In this document: piece after piece, positions 17,017 through 26,525 of the stretch | How the letters are laid out: every line of letters begins with the position of its first letter | Numbering within the stretch: position 1 is the first letter of the stretch | Source of the DNA: Haloarchaeobius sp. HME9146 | GTDB taxonomy: Archaea > Halobacteriota > Halobacteria > Halobacteriales > Natrialbaceae | Reading direction: 5' to 3' | Assembly: GCF_025399835.1 (NCBI RefSeq) | Contig: NZ_JAODVR010000001.1 | Coordinates: forward strand, 1,860,001-1,924,000 | DNA length: 64,000 nt | Position numbers and translations under genes: made by a program | Notes under the pieces: generated by a model | What the model was told of the DNA's origin: nothing | The model's input: the letters and a program-made list of their open reading frames with translations, nothing else | Database searches by the model: none

Positions 17017-17610
17017 CTACTTCTCCCCCGGCCCCGGCGGCGCGCCCGCACCGCCGAGGCGGTTCTTCTGGTCACGAAGGTAGTGCAGCGCCCCGGTCAG
17101 CGTCATGACGACCGCAAAGAGCCCTGCCAACGCGATTGCTGGCACACCGGCGAAGGGGACGATTCCCAGTCCGGCGAGCGCGGTGATGGCGAGGAAGACG
17201 CCCCCGAGACCCACGTAGAACTGGCTCCACGAGAGCTCGTTCTCCGGGACCACGTCGAAGTACACATCGAGCTCGTGGCAGGCGTCGGTGAGCGTGATGA
17301 TGCCCTGTGCGGGTTCGTAGTCGATGAGGCCCGCGTCGTCGAGTTTCGGCAGGTGCGTCTGGTGTAACGCGATGTAGACGCGTTTCCGTTCGCTCGAGGA
17401 GACCATGTCGACGGGCTCGTCGTTCTCCCAGGCCGCGAGCTGGCGAGATATCTCTCGCTTGGTCGCGGTCTCGTCCTCCTTCTGCAGGAGATAGTGCAGC
17501 GTCTGTCTGCGTCGGCGGTTCGAGAGGACCTCGAACACCTCCTCCTTGCTCGGTCCTGTCCTGTCGGTCGATTCGTCTGGCAGTGGTGCTATCGCTTGCT
17601 TCGATCCCAT
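17017..17610 (-). CDS. DUF7344-type winged-helix protein with C-terminal membrane helices
   Basis: A 197-residue protein whose N-terminal half is a haloarchaeal winged helix: SKEEVFEVLSNRRRRQTLHYLL is the recognition start, and an ERKRVYIALHQTHLPKLDDAGLIDY helix-wing segment follows. Two hydrophobic helices near residues 125-170 would place it in the membrane. It is probably a membrane-tethered transcription regulator, though no target is evident. The start is taken as the ATG at 17610; an ATG at 17619 is equally in frame. Confidence 0.75.
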   Translation of the reverse strand: MGSKQAIAPLPDESTDRTGPSKEEVFEVLSNRRRRQTLHYLLQKEDETATKREISRQLAAWENDEPVDMVSSSERKRVYIALHQTHLPKLDDAGLIDYEPAQGIITLTDACHELDVYFDVVPENELSWSQFYVGLGGVFLAITALAGLGIVPFAGVPAIALAGLFAVVMTLTGALHYLRDQKNRLGGAGAPPGPGEK

Positions 17611-17796
17611 TATCCCCATTCCCCCCTGGTAACCGTGTGGGTGTATGTGACACAACGCGGCCACAACTCTTAATCAACCGGGTTTACATTTCCGGGTGGC
17701 TGACTATTCTTCGGTGATTCCCGGTGGAAGTAAGCAAGCCGGAACCACCGGTAAGGAGCCGTTAACCGCGTGTTCCGGGGTGTCGAGAAGGCTCGT

Positions 17797-18162
17797 TCAG
17801 CCGAGGATACCGAGGGTCGCGCCGATCCAGTCGACGAGCCAGAGCGTGGCCATTCCGACCGCGATGGTCGCCAGTACGTCCTCGGTCCGCCAGGCGACGC
17901 CGGCCGCGACCGTCGCGGCGACGACCTTGGCGGGGTCGTAGGCGAGGCCGAACCCACCCGGGCCGGCTTCGAGCGAGACGATAGCAGGGACGACCAGCCC
18001 CGCGAGCACCGCAGCCGGGACGAGTCGCAGCACGGACTCGACCCGGTCGGGGACGTCCCGGATGCGCCCGAGCAACATGATGAACGAGAGCCGGATGGCG
18101 AACGTGCCGAGCCCGGCGACGAGGATGACGGCCCACACCGTCGCAGAATCGTAGCTCGTCAC
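17797..18162 (-). CDS. azlD: AzlD family branched-chain amino acid export subunit
   Basis: A 121-residue membrane protein with four hydrophobic segments that forms the small partner of the AzlC exporter, associated with export of branched-chain amino acids. The GTG start overlaps the TGA of azlC by four bases, the typical layout of azlCD pairs. FAIRLSFIMLLGRI and VPAAVLAGLVVPAIV match the family's conserved blocks. Confidence 0.88.
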   Translation of the reverse strand: MTSYDSATVWAVILVAGLGTFAIRLSFIMLLGRIRDVPDRVESVLRLVPAAVLAGLVVPAIVSLEAGPGGFGLAYDPAKVVAATVAAGVAWRTEDVLATIAVGMATLWLVDWIGATLGILG

Positions 18163-18899
18163 GGTTCGGCCCCCTCCGGCTGCGTCTCGGTGTCGGTCTC
18201 GCCGCCGGGGTCAGCGTCACGGAGATGGTCTCGAAGTGCACCGACCGTCAGCGCCAGCACGGCCGCGACGACGAGCCCAAGGTCGAACGGGAGCGCGGCG
18301 GCCGGGATGGCGATGGCCCCGGCGACGAGGGCGACGATTTCGGTGGTGCGGTCCGACAGCGCCGGGAACAGCAGCGCCATGAACGTCAGGGGGATGGCGA
18401 ACTCCAGGGACAGGCCGGCCGGGACGTTCGCCCCGAGTGCGACGCCGGCGATAGTACAGACCTGCCAGACCCCCCACAGCGTGAACGCGGCACCGAGGTA
18501 GTACCACTTGCGACTGCGCTCCTCCGGGTCGGTCTGGCGGTACTCGGTTATCGAGAGCGCGTACGCCTGGTCGGTGAGCACGTAGGCGCACAGGGCCTTC
18601 CAGCGCGTGCTGAACCGGCTGAAGTACGGCGCGATGGAGGCGCTATACATCGTCATCCGGAGGTTGATGACGAGGACGGTGACGACGATGATGGCGAGCG
18701 GCGCGTCACGACCGAACAGCTCGATGGCCGCGAGCTGGGACGCGCCGGCGAAGACGATGGTGGACAGCCCGACCGCGTGGAGCGGGTCGAGACCGTTGTT
18801 GACTGCGCTCACGCCGGCGATGAGCCCGAACGGGATGATACCCAGGAGCATCGGCGCGGCCGCCCGTGCGCCGGCCAGGAGGTCGTCGCGGCTGCTCAC
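18159..18899 (-). CDS. azlC: AzlC family branched-chain amino acid exporter
   Basis: A 246-residue integral membrane protein with several helices. The conserved start GIIPFGLIAGVSAV and the STIVFAGASQLAAIELFG block are typical of AzlC/YgaZ. Together with AzlD it would export branched-chain amino acids or analogues. The tail is hydrophilic and acidic. Confidence 0.9.
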   Translation of the reverse strand: MSSRDDLLAGARAAAPMLLGIIPFGLIAGVSAVNNGLDPLHAVGLSTIVFAGASQLAAIELFGRDAPLAIIVVTVLVINLRMTMYSASIAPYFSRFSTRWKALCAYVLTDQAYALSITEYRQTDPEERSRKWYYLGAAFTLWGVWQVCTIAGVALGANVPAGLSLEFAIPLTFMALLFPALSDRTTEIVALVAGAIAIPAAALPFDLGLVVAAVLALTVGALRDHLRDADPGGETDTETQPEGAEP

Positions 18900-19100
18900 T
18901 GGTGGGCCACCTCGCGATGGCTGGGCGTCGAACCCCGGTTCGTCCCACCCCGGGCCGGCACCCCCGGCGGTGCGTGCTGCTGCGCTGGTCGTGGCTGTGG
19001 CATCTACAACGGTGGCATTCGCCGGACCACAATAGTTCGTGCGTTACCGGCGCCCCGGGCCGGTACGGGTCGTGCTAGCCCGGGACTCCCCGTCGCCGGT

Positions 19101-19673
19101 TCAGTCGACGACTCGCCAGAGGTACCGGCTCGCATAGCTCCGGTAGGGCTGCCACCGCTCGGCGGTCTCGACCATCTCGGCCCGCGTCGCCTCGCCGTAC
19201 AGTTCCTCCATCCCGCGGCGGATGCCGAGGTCCTCGACCGGGAACACGTCCTCGCGGCCGAGACAGAAGATGAGGAACATCTTGGCCGTCCAGTCGCCGA
19301 TGCCCGTTATCTCGGTGAGTTCCGCGACGACCGCGTCGTCGTCCAGGTCGTGCAGTCGCTCGACCGAGAGCCCGTCCTCGAACCGTTCGGCGACGTTCCG
19401 GACGTAGCGAATCTTCTGGCCGGAGAGCCCCACGTCGCCCAGCGCCTCGTCGTCGGCTGCGAGCAACCCGGCCGGTGTCACCTCGAACCGGTCGAACAGC
19501 CGCTCCCGGATGGCCGCGGCGGACTGCACCGAGAGCTGCTGGTTCACGATAGAGACCACCAGCCGCTCGAACGGCTCGGGGTGTGGTTCGACCGTCAGCT
19601 CACCGTGTTCGTCCACCAGCGGGCCGAGGTCGGGGTCGGTGCGGAGGAACTCGTGTGGGTCGGTTTCGGACAC
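19101..19673 (-). CDS. DNA-3-methyladenine glycosylase (AlkA-type, HhH-GPD)
   Basis: A 190-residue base-excision repair enzyme that removes alkylated purines. The core motifs are the helix-hairpin-helix ITGIGDWTAKMFLIF near residue 130, followed by DVFPVEDLGIRRG, whose Asp is the catalytic residue. IVNQQLSVQSAAAI is the other family signature. The start is a GTG at 19673. It stands alone upstream of azlCD on the same strand. Confidence 0.9.
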   Translation of the reverse strand: MSETDPHEFLRTDPDLGPLVDEHGELTVEPHPEPFERLVVSIVNQQLSVQSAAAIRERLFDRFEVTPAGLLAADDEALGDVGLSGQKIRYVRNVAERFEDGLSVERLHDLDDDAVVAELTEITGIGDWTAKMFLIFCLGREDVFPVEDLGIRRGMEELYGEATRAEMVETAERWQPYRSYASRYLWRVVD

Positions 19674-19745
19674 GTCGGACGACAGGCTCTCCGACGGATT
19701 AAACCACCCGCTCTCGGCGATGCACTCGAAGAAGGAACCGGTCGA

Positions 19746-20018
19746 CTACAGCCCGCGCCCGTCGATGACGCCGACGAGAACCGCCTTGCCGGTGTCGGTG
19801 CTCTCGTCGAACTCCTCGACGCGGACCTGCACCCGCTCGTCGACGAGCGACGCGGGGTCGTCGACGCCGGGCAGGAGCAGTTCAGAGTCACCGACGCGGA
19901 GGACGGCCGTCCCGTCCCGCGTCCCAGTGACGAACGCGGTCACCTCATCGCCCTGTCCGAACGAGGGCGTCCGGGTGCGGAAGCCGATGCCAGCGAACAC
20001 CGAGGTGAACAGGCTCAT
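19746..20018 (-). CDS. Small OB-fold/TRAM-like protein of unknown function
   Basis: A 90-residue protein rich in beta strands: FGQGDEVTAFVTGTRDGTAVLRVGDSELLL then VQVRVEEFDESTDTGKAVLVG. This pattern resembles TRAM or S1-like OB folds, which often bind RNA. It overlaps the stop of the antiporter gene by four bases (ATGA), so the two are co-translated, yet no functional link is evident. Confidence 0.6.
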   Translation of the reverse strand: MSLFTSVFAGIGFRTRTPSFGQGDEVTAFVTGTRDGTAVLRVGDSELLLPGVDDPASLVDERVQVRVEEFDESTDTGKAVLVGVIDGRGL

Positions 20019-21556
20019 ACGCGCTCCACCTCCGCGGACTGGCGGTCGTGAACGTATTCACGGCCGTAGCCGGTCCACGCGGCGAAGACGAACACCGCCA
20101 CGAGGAACCAGCCGTGGAAGACGTACGGCCAGACGGCGACCGGGTTGACGACCATGTCCTGCGTGAACCACGGGATGGACTGGGTCAGACTCGTCATCGC
20201 CCCGTAGCCCGCGAGCAGCCCGCCGCCCCACGGGAAGATGTACCCGAGAGCGGAGGTGTTCGCGTCGAGGATGTTCGCGCGCCGGTAGCCGTTCAGGTTG
20301 AACCGGCCACCGAGCTTGGCGATGTACGGCGCGATGGCGATCTCGGCCGCGGTGTTGATGGTGATCATCCCGTTGACCAGCGCGGTGCCGAGGACCATCG
20401 TGACCTCCGCACGGCGGACCGTCGTCGCGACGGACTCGATGAGGAAGTCGAGGATGGCCTCGAAGCCACCGCCGCGGATCATGATCTCTGCGGCCGCGAC
20501 GATGAGCAGCGTCAGGACGATGAGCGGGAAGAACCCGATCGCCCCGTTGTACAGCGCGCCACCGACCGACACCGGCTCCCCGGCGTTCTCGGCCAGCTGG
20601 ACGAACGGGAGCCAGGTGAACGAGGTCGCGAGGCTGGTCTCCGACGGCGTGTAGAACACGATGATGTCCGAGACCGACGAGAGGCCGAGGAGCAGGTTCG
20701 CTCCGATGGCGGTGAACAGACCCCACGAGACCGCCTCGACGATGTGGCGGCCCTTGATGGCCGTCACGATGACGACGCCCATCGAGACGAGGTGGACGAG
20801 GCCGACGGCGTTAGCCTGTTCGGACAGGTTCACGCCCGCACCGGAGACGTCGATACCGGCCATCGACATCCCGGCGAAGATGTACGCGATGAACGCGAAC
20901 AGCGCCGCGACGAGCGCGTACTTCAGCCGCGAGGAGACGACGCCACCGATATCGGCGTCCTGGGTCACTGCACTCACGATGGTCGTGTCGGAGACCGGCG
21001 CGAGGTTGTCGCCGAACACCGCCCCCGAGAGGATGGCGGCGAACAGCAGCGTCGGGTTCGCGCCGAGCAGGATGCCCGCCGGGAACACGACGGTCGTGAA
21101 CGTGATGGCCGTCCCGTACCCGGTCCCGATACCGGTCGCGAGCAGGGCGGCGAGCACGAACGTCACCGCGGGAAACAGGTCACCCGCGACGCCGGCCACG
21201 TCGGCGGCCCAGACCAGGCCGTTCACGAACTGTCCTGCCTGCAGGACGTTCGCGAACATCCCCGCCCAGAGCCACGCGACGACGGCGGTCGCGGCGACCC
21301 GCTGTGTCATCCCGTCGAAGATGGTGTCCGCATAGTCTTTCCACGAGCCCTTGACGAGGAGCATCCCGGCGATGAGTCCGACGAGCATCCCGAGGACGAG
21401 TCCCTGCGTGTCACCGACGCCGAGGACGCCGCTCTGGAAGATCGCCCAGGCGACGAACACGGCGAGTGGCACGGCACTCGCGGCACGCCCACCGTAGAAC
21501 TGGAGAGCCGGTGGGCTCGATTCGTCACTGTCGTCTAACGATTCCATCTCTGCCAT
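20015..21556 (-). CDS. NhaC family Na+/H+ antiporter-like protein
   Basis: A 513-residue integral membrane protein with about 12 helices. The VFGDNLAPVSDTTIVSA motif and the IFPWGGG segment are typical of NhaC/YfkN-type antiporters. In a halophile it would exchange Na+ for H+ or an organic ion. A TATA element at 21581-21587 lies 25-31 bases before the ATG. Confidence 0.88.
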   Translation of the reverse strand: MAEMESLDDSDESSPPALQFYGGRAASAVPLAVFVAWAIFQSGVLGVGDTQGLVLGMLVGLIAGMLLVKGSWKDYADTIFDGMTQRVAATAVVAWLWAGMFANVLQAGQFVNGLVWAADVAGVAGDLFPAVTFVLAALLATGIGTGYGTAITFTTVVFPAGILLGANPTLLFAAILSGAVFGDNLAPVSDTTIVSAVTQDADIGGVVSSRLKYALVAALFAFIAYIFAGMSMAGIDVSGAGVNLSEQANAVGLVHLVSMGVVIVTAIKGRHIVEAVSWGLFTAIGANLLLGLSSVSDIIVFYTPSETSLATSFTWLPFVQLAENAGEPVSVGGALYNGAIGFFPLIVLTLLIVAAAEIMIRGGGFEAILDFLIESVATTVRRAEVTMVLGTALVNGMITINTAAEIAIAPYIAKLGGRFNLNGYRRANILDANTSALGYIFPWGGGLLAGYGAMTSLTQSIPWFTQDMVVNPVAVWPYVFHGWFLVAVFVFAAWTGYGREYVHDRQSAEVERV

Positions 21557-21877
21557 CGCACGTGGGAAGATTATGGTCGATTATAAAACTCCACGAATTA
21601 AATCAAAACTTTCCGAATGGTTTTGTTATTGCGCCGATAGATGCGGTAATCGGGCTGAAGGATACGTTTCTGGACGAATCCAGCGAAAATCGATTGCTAG
21701 AGTCATCCGAGTAGAATCGAACCCCTAGTTCCTCTTTTCAGGTTCGTGTGCTAATTTTACGTCGCGGGTGCGAACGCGCTTTTCGATTCGAAACGCCGCA
21801 AAACGGCAGGTAGCGCCAGAAGAATCCTGTCGGAGAATACCGAGAGAGATCGGGGAGGCTGGTCGGTCGGGAAGTGG
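21557..21877. other. AT-rich intergenic region between antiporter and acyl-CoA dehydrogenase genes
   Basis: A 320-base stretch with the antiporter promoter at its left edge. The rest is AT-richer than the neighbourhood and I see no gene or obvious repeat in it. It follows the 3' end of the acyl-CoA dehydrogenase gene, so a terminator could lie here, but none stands out. Confidence 0.5.
21581..21587 (-). promoter_or_regulatory. TATA element for the antiporter gene
   Basis: TTTATAA on the minus strand, 25-31 bases before the ATG at 21556. Confidence 0.55.
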
Positions 21878-23035
21878 TCAGAAGCCCTTGCCCATCAGCT
21901 CGCGGGCGATGATGTTCTTCTGGATCTCGGTGGTGCCCTCGTAGATCTGCGTGATCTTCGCGTCGCGGTAGAAGCGCTCGACCGGGAAGTCGTTCACGTA
22001 GCCCGCGCCACCGTGGATCTGGACGGCCTCGTCGGCCACGGAGACGGCGACGTTGGAGGCGAACTCCTTCGCCATGGAGGCGAGCATCGTGATGTCCTCG
22101 CCCTGGTCGACGTTCCAGGCGGCCTTGTAGGTGAGGTTGCGTGCGGCCTCGGTCTTCGTGTGCATCTCGGCGAGCTTGTGCTGGATGGCCTGGAAGTCGC
22201 CGATGGGACGGCCGAACTGCTCGCGCTCCTTGGCGTACGAGAGGGCGGCCTCGGAGGCACCCTTCGCGATACCGACGCCCTGTGCGGCGACGGCGGTCCG
22301 GGTCTCGTCGAAGAACTGCATCTGCTGGAGGAAGCCCATGCCGCGGGTCCCGATGAGGTTCTCCTCGGGGACGCGCACGTCGTCGAGGATGAGTTCGGCG
22401 GTGTCGGAGGCGCGGATGCCGAGTTTGCCGGTGATCTTCTCGGACTTGAAGCCGTCGCGGTCGGACTCGACGACGATCTGGCTGAAGCCGTTGTAGCGGC
22501 CCTCGGCGTCGGGGTCGGTCTGGCAGAGGACGACGTAGTAGTCCCCGATGGACCCGTTCGTGATCCACATCTTGTTGCCGTTGATGACCCACTCGTCACC
22601 GTCCTTCTCGGCCTGCGTGCTCACGGAGGAGACGTCGGAGCCGGTGTCGGGCTCGGAGATGGCCGCGCCCATGATGGCCTCGCCGGTCGGGATGGGCTCG
22701 AGGAAGCGCTCTTTCTGCTCTTCGGTCCCGAACTCCATGATGGCGTCCGCGCCGAAGGAGGCGGAGGTCAGACACAGGCCGATACCCGCGTCGACCGCGA
22801 ACAGCTCCTCGGTGATGAGGGCCGACTCGAGGTTGCCGTAGTCGGCGCCGCCGTACTCGAACGGGATGTGCGCGCCGAGCAGGCCGGCGTCGGCGGCCTT
22901 CTCCATGACCTCCCACGGGAACTTCTCTTCGACGTCGTACTCCTGCGCGACGGGCTCGATCTCGTTCTCCGCGAACCGTCGAACCTCCTCTTTGATCTGT
23001 TTCTGCTCGTCTGTAAGGGCGAAGTCCATAGGCAA
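21878..23035 (-). CDS. Acyl-CoA dehydrogenase
   Basis: A 385-residue FAD enzyme for the first step of beta-oxidation: acyl-CoA to trans-2-enoyl-CoA, with electrons going to electron-transfer flavoprotein. It has the helical N-domain ([19 protein letters not shown]), the [12 protein letters not shown] and [14 protein letters not shown] flavin-contact blocks, and [15 protein letters not shown] with the catalytic Glu near residue 365. It is divergent from the fused dehydrogenase/hydratase gene at 23146, with about 110 bases between the starts, which suggests co-regulation. Confidence 0.95.
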   Translation of the reverse strand: MPMDFALTDEQKQIKEEVRRFAENEIEPVAQEYDVEEKFPWEVMEKAADAGLLGAHIPFEYGGADYGNLESALITEELFAVDAGIGLCLTSASFGADAIMEFGTEEQKERFLEPIPTGEAIMGAAISEPDTGSDVSSVSTQAEKDGDEWVINGNKMWITNGSIGDYYVVLCQTDPDAEGRYNGFSQIVVESDRDGFKSEKITGKLGIRASDTAELILDDVRVPEENLIGTRGMGFLQQMQFFDETRTAVAAQGVGIAKGASEAALSYAKEREQFGRPIGDFQAIQHKLAEMHTKTEAARNLTYKAAWNVDQGEDITMLASMAKEFASNVAVSVADEAVQIHGGAGYVNDFPVERFYRDAKITQIYEGTTEIQKNIIARELMGKGF

Positions 23036-23145
23036 CTATTAACGAATTCAGGGTTAAAAATCTATGTAACCCGAAATAAACTGGAAAAGAGTTTCTCGTT
23101 TCAGCAGGGGAAACCTTGAAACGGTTGCCAGTTGTCGGTCCGAAC

Positions 23146-25122
23146 ATGGAGTTGGACCAAATCAACACTATCACAGTTCTTGGTGCAGGGAACATGGGCC
23201 ACGGCATCGCCGAGGTCGCAGCCCTCGCAGGATACGACGTCAACCTGCGCGACATCAACGACGAGCTCGTCCAGGACGGCTACGACCAGATCGAGTGGAG
23301 CCTGAACAAGCTCGCGGAGAAGGAAGCCATCACGCAGGACGACGCGGACGCCGCAATCGACCGCGTGACACCCATCGTCGACCTCGAGGAAGCGGTTCAG
23401 GACACGGACTTCGTCATCGAGGCCATCGTCGAGCGGATGGACATCAAGAAGGACGTCTGGGGCGAGGTCGACGAGTACGCGCCCGACCACGCCGTCTTCG
23501 CGACAAACACGTCCAGCCTCTCCATCTCGGAGATCGCGACCGCGACCGACCGCGCCGACCAGTTCTGCGGGATGCACTTCTTCAACCCGCCGGTGCGCAT
23601 GGACCTCGTCGAGGTCATCTCCGGCGCGGAGACGAGCGACGAGACGATGGACGTCACCGAGGACCTCGCGGAAGCGATGGGCAAGACGCCCGTTCGCGTG
23701 CGCAAGGACGTCCCCGGGTTCATCGTCAACCGCATCCTCGTCCCCCTGATGAACGAGGCCGCGTGGCTCGTCCACGACGGCGAAGCGACCATCGAGGAGG
23801 TCGACTCCACGACGAAGTTCGACATCGGCCTCCCGATGGGCAGCTTCGAACTCGCGGACTACGTCGGCATCGACGTCGGCCATCACGTGCTCGACTACAT
23901 GCACGACGAGCTCGGCGGCAAGTACGAGCCGTGCCCGCTCCTCGTCGAGAAGGTCGAAGAGGAGAACCTCGGCCAGAAGACCGGCAAGGGCTTCTACGAC
24001 TACGAGGACGGCGACGGTGCCGACATCCCGATGGACGAGCACAGCGCGCTCGTCAAGGAGCGCCTGCTCGCCTCGATGGCGAACGAGGTCTCCTACCTCA
24101 TCGGTGACGACGTGGCCTCCGCGGACGAGATCGACCAGGCCGTCAAACTCGGCGGGCGCTTCCCGAAGGGCCCGGCCAAGATGGCCGACGAGTACGGCCT
24201 CAACAAGCTCCTCTCGGCGCTGAAGTCCGCCTACGAGGAGACCGAGCACACCCGCTACGAGCCCGACGAGCACTTCGAGAGCTTCGTCGGCGAGGGCTTC
24301 CACGGTGGCGCGGGTGCCGAAGAGGACGACAGCGTCGACTTCGACACGCTGGAACTCCACTACCCCGGCGACATGGTCGGCCACATCGAGCTCAACCGGC
24401 CCCAGCAGATGAACTCCATCTCCCTGGAGCTCATCGAGGAACTCGACGCTGCCATCGACATCATGGAGGAGGACGACGAGGTTCGCGCCATCCTCATGAC
24501 CGGTGCGGGCGGCAAGGCGTTCTCCGCCGGTGCCGACTTCATGAGCATCGCGGGCGGCGGTGCGGACCCGCTCGGTGCCGTCGAGCTCTCGAAGTTCGGC
24601 CAGGAGACGTTCGGTCGCCTCGAGGAGATCGAGATGCCGGTCGTGGCCGCCATCGACGGCTACTGTCTCGGCGGCGGCATGGAGCTGGCGACCTGCGCCG
24701 ACATGCGCCTCGCGACGACGCGCTCGAACTTCGGCCAGCCCGAGTTCGATCTCGGCCTGCTCCCCGGCTGGGGCGGCACGCAGCGTCTCCAGCGCATCGT
24801 CGGCATGGGCCGCGCGAAGGAGATCATCTTCACGACGGACCACTTCGACGCCGAGACGATGCACGACTTCGGCTTCGTGAACGAGGTCGTCGAGCCCGGT
24901 GAGTTCGAGGAGAAGGCCCACGAACTCGCCGCCAAGCTCGCCGGTGGCCCGCCGATCGCCATGCGCTACACGAAGCGCGCCATGGCGAAGGGCTGGGACG
25001 ACACCGACGCCGGCCTCGAGATCGAGAGCATGGGCTTCGGCCACGTCGTCGGCACCGAGGACGTGCACGCGGGCATCAACGCGTTCTTCGGCGACGACGA
25101 CCCCGAGTTCGAAGGCAAGTAA
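23146..25122 (+). CDS. 3-hydroxyacyl-CoA dehydrogenase / enoyl-CoA hydratase fusion
   Basis: A 658-residue enzyme that catalyses two beta-oxidation steps. Residues 1-290 are the dehydrogenase: NAD motif VLGAGNMGHGIAEVA and the CGMHFFNPPVRMDLVEVI active-site His. Residues 300-385 form its C-terminal repeat. Residues 410-658 are the hydratase: oxyanion segment KAFSAGADF, GGGMELATCADMRLA with one catalytic Glu, and GQPEFDLGLLPGWGGTQRL with the second. This order (dehydrogenase first) is the reverse of bacterial FadB. The ATG at 23146 gives the standard NAD-motif position. An oligo-T tract follows the gene. Confidence 0.95.
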   Translation: MELDQINTITVLGAGNMGHGIAEVAALAGYDVNLRDINDELVQDGYDQIEWSLNKLAEKEAITQDDADAAIDRVTPIVDLEEAVQDTDFVIEAIVERMDIKKDVWGEVDEYAPDHAVFATNTSSLSISEIATATDRADQFCGMHFFNPPVRMDLVEVISGAETSDETMDVTEDLAEAMGKTPVRVRKDVPGFIVNRILVPLMNEAAWLVHDGEATIEEVDSTTKFDIGLPMGSFELADYVGIDVGHHVLDYMHDELGGKYEPCPLLVEKVEEENLGQKTGKGFYDYEDGDGADIPMDEHSALVKERLLASMANEVSYLIGDDVASADEIDQAVKLGGRFPKGPAKMADEYGLNKLLSALKSAYEETEHTRYEPDEHFESFVGEGFHGGAGAEEDDSVDFDTLELHYPGDMVGHIELNRPQQMNSISLELIEELDAAIDIMEEDDEVRAILMTGAGGKAFSAGADFMSIAGGGADPLGAVELSKFGQETFGRLEEIEMPVVAAIDGYCLGGGMELATCADMRLATTRSNFGQPEFDLGLLPGWGGTQRLQRIVGMGRAKEIIFTTDHFDAETMHDFGFVNEVVEPGEFEEKAHELAAKLAGGPPIAMRYTKRAMAKGWDDTDAGLEIESMGFGHVVGTEDVHAGINAFFGDDDPEFEGK

Positions 25123-25140
25123 CCCGGTTCGACCACCACC

Positions 25141-25150
25141 GTTTTTTCGC
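25141..25150 (+). terminator. Oligo-T terminator after the fused beta-oxidation gene
   Basis: GTTTTTTCG lies about 20 bases after the stop, consistent with an archaeal oligo-T termination site. Confidence 0.45.
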
Positions 25151-25203
25151 GCCCGAGTGCCGCCAGAGACAGGACTTTACCATCGTGGTCCCCAGCCACC
25201 GGT

Positions 25204-25629
25204 ATGTTCACCGGGAAGACGGAGCAGCCGTGTTGTCTCTGCGACGACCCGGAGACGGCCACCCGCATCGACCTCCCACCGCGGGCGGTCCCGGAGATGA
25301 AACACGCCGACGCCATCGCGTGGCAGGACATCGTCGGCGAGGTCTCCATCCACTTCTGTGCGAACGACTGGGAGCTCGTCAGGGACCTCGTGCTCGACAT
25401 GGGCATGAACCCACTCGGGCGCTGTAACGTCGCTCGCGCGTCGTTCGACCTCCGCGAGGACTTCGAGGCGCTGTTGAGCCAGACGCGGGACGAGCCGGAC
25501 CACGGCCCGGTCGAGCAGCGGATGCTGGAGAAGAGCGAGGCCGTCCTCGACGACGAGGAAGCGACAGACCGGGCGCGGGTCGAGGCGCTCCTCGTCCGGT
25601 GGACCCTGTCGGAACGCCTACCCAGTTAG
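25204..25629 (+). CDS. Small cysteine-containing protein of unknown function
   Basis: A 141-residue protein. The N-terminus carries EQPCCLCDDPETATRIDLPP, a Cys cluster that could bind metal together with the later Cys residues (HFCANDW, RCNVARA). The remainder is acidic and helical. I do not recognise a family. The gene reads towards the DICT-domain gene, whose start lies about 40 bases past its stop, so the two may be co-transcribed. Confidence 0.6.
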   Translation: MFTGKTEQPCCLCDDPETATRIDLPPRAVPEMKHADAIAWQDIVGEVSIHFCANDWELVRDLVLDMGMNPLGRCNVARASFDLREDFEALLSQTRDEPDHGPVEQRMLEKSEAVLDDEEATDRARVEALLVRWTLSERLPS

Positions 25630-25667
25630 GGAGAACCGGCATCCTGTCTGGGGTGGTCCGGGAGGAT

Positions 25668-26396
25668 ATGACACTCCTCGATATCGTCGACCGCGTCCGC
25701 CGGCGTGAGAAGACGTTGACGTTGTTCAACCTGCCCCCCGGCTCGTCGCTCGACACCCGACTCGCCTCGTTCTTCCGGGACCAGAACCTCCGTGTCGAGG
25801 TCGACGATACCTCCGCGGCGGCACCGTGTTTCGCCACACTGACCGACGGCGAGACACTGTATACGGCGGTCGACGCGAGCGACCTGTTCGACCTGCTCGA
25901 CGGGCCCGACGCCGGCCCCGACGACCTCGGTGTGGACGACTCCGCGCACGCGGCCCTGCTCGCCCCGCTGAAGGAGACCACGTTCACCAGCTACGACCGG
26001 GACGACATGATGGCCGTCACGCGCGAGATCGAAGACCGGGCCTTCCGTACGGGCAGTGGAACGCTCTCGGCCGGCTTCCAGCGACTCTCGAACTTCGACG
26101 ACCAGACCGACGTGTACCGACGCCTCGCGACGACCGACCTCGACCTGCACGTGTTCGGCCAACCCGACGGCCACACCGCCGTCGATGGGGTGACCGTCCA
26201 CGGGCTCGACACAGAGGAGATACGACGGACCTGGTTCGTCGTGTTCGACGGCGGTGGCCGTCCCGAGCTGAAGAGCGCCCTGCTGGCGGTCGAACGCGGT
26301 GCGGGCGCGTTCTACGGCACGTGGTCCTACGACCCGACGGTCGTGGACGAGGTGACGGAGCACCTGTTGACCCACACCGACCACGTGGCCCCCTAA
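25668..26396 (+). CDS. DICT sensory domain protein
   Basis: A 242-residue haloarchaeal protein of the DICT type, a sensory domain named for its frequent association with diguanylate cyclases and two-component systems. Key segments are a LLDIVDRVRRREKTLTLFN start, FTSYDRDDMMAVTREIEDRA mid-protein and a late block (WFVVFDGGGRPELKSALLAVE, near residues 185-205). The ATG at 25668 lies directly after a GGAGGAT stretch and is preferred over an earlier in-frame start that would run into the preceding gene. It is followed by a HalX response regulator and may belong to the same signalling neighbourhood. Confidence 0.75.
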   Translation: MTLLDIVDRVRRREKTLTLFNLPPGSSLDTRLASFFRDQNLRVEVDDTSAAAPCFATLTDGETLYTAVDASDLFDLLDGPDAGPDDLGVDDSAHAALLAPLKETTFTSYDRDDMMAVTREIEDRAFRTGSGTLSAGFQRLSNFDDQTDVYRRLATTDLDLHVFGQPDGHTAVDGVTVHGLDTEEIRRTWFVVFDGGGRPELKSALLAVERGAGAFYGTWSYDPTVVDEVTEHLLTHTDHVAP

Positions 26397-26495
26397 CGTC
26401 TCGGTTCGACAGGACGACAGGACCCGGCCAGAACCGGGAGACGGGAGGGAATACCATCGCCAGACGTACCAGAAATTAAATATGTGGGCGCGGCA

Positions 26496-26501
26496 TTTAT
26501 C
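26496..26501 (+). promoter_or_regulatory. TATA-like element for the HalX regulator
   Basis: TTTAT lies 26-30 bases before the GTG at 26526 and supports that start over the in-frame GTG at 26484. Confidence 0.45.
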
Positions 26502-26525
26502 AACCATAGCCTCCATGGGTCGTGT

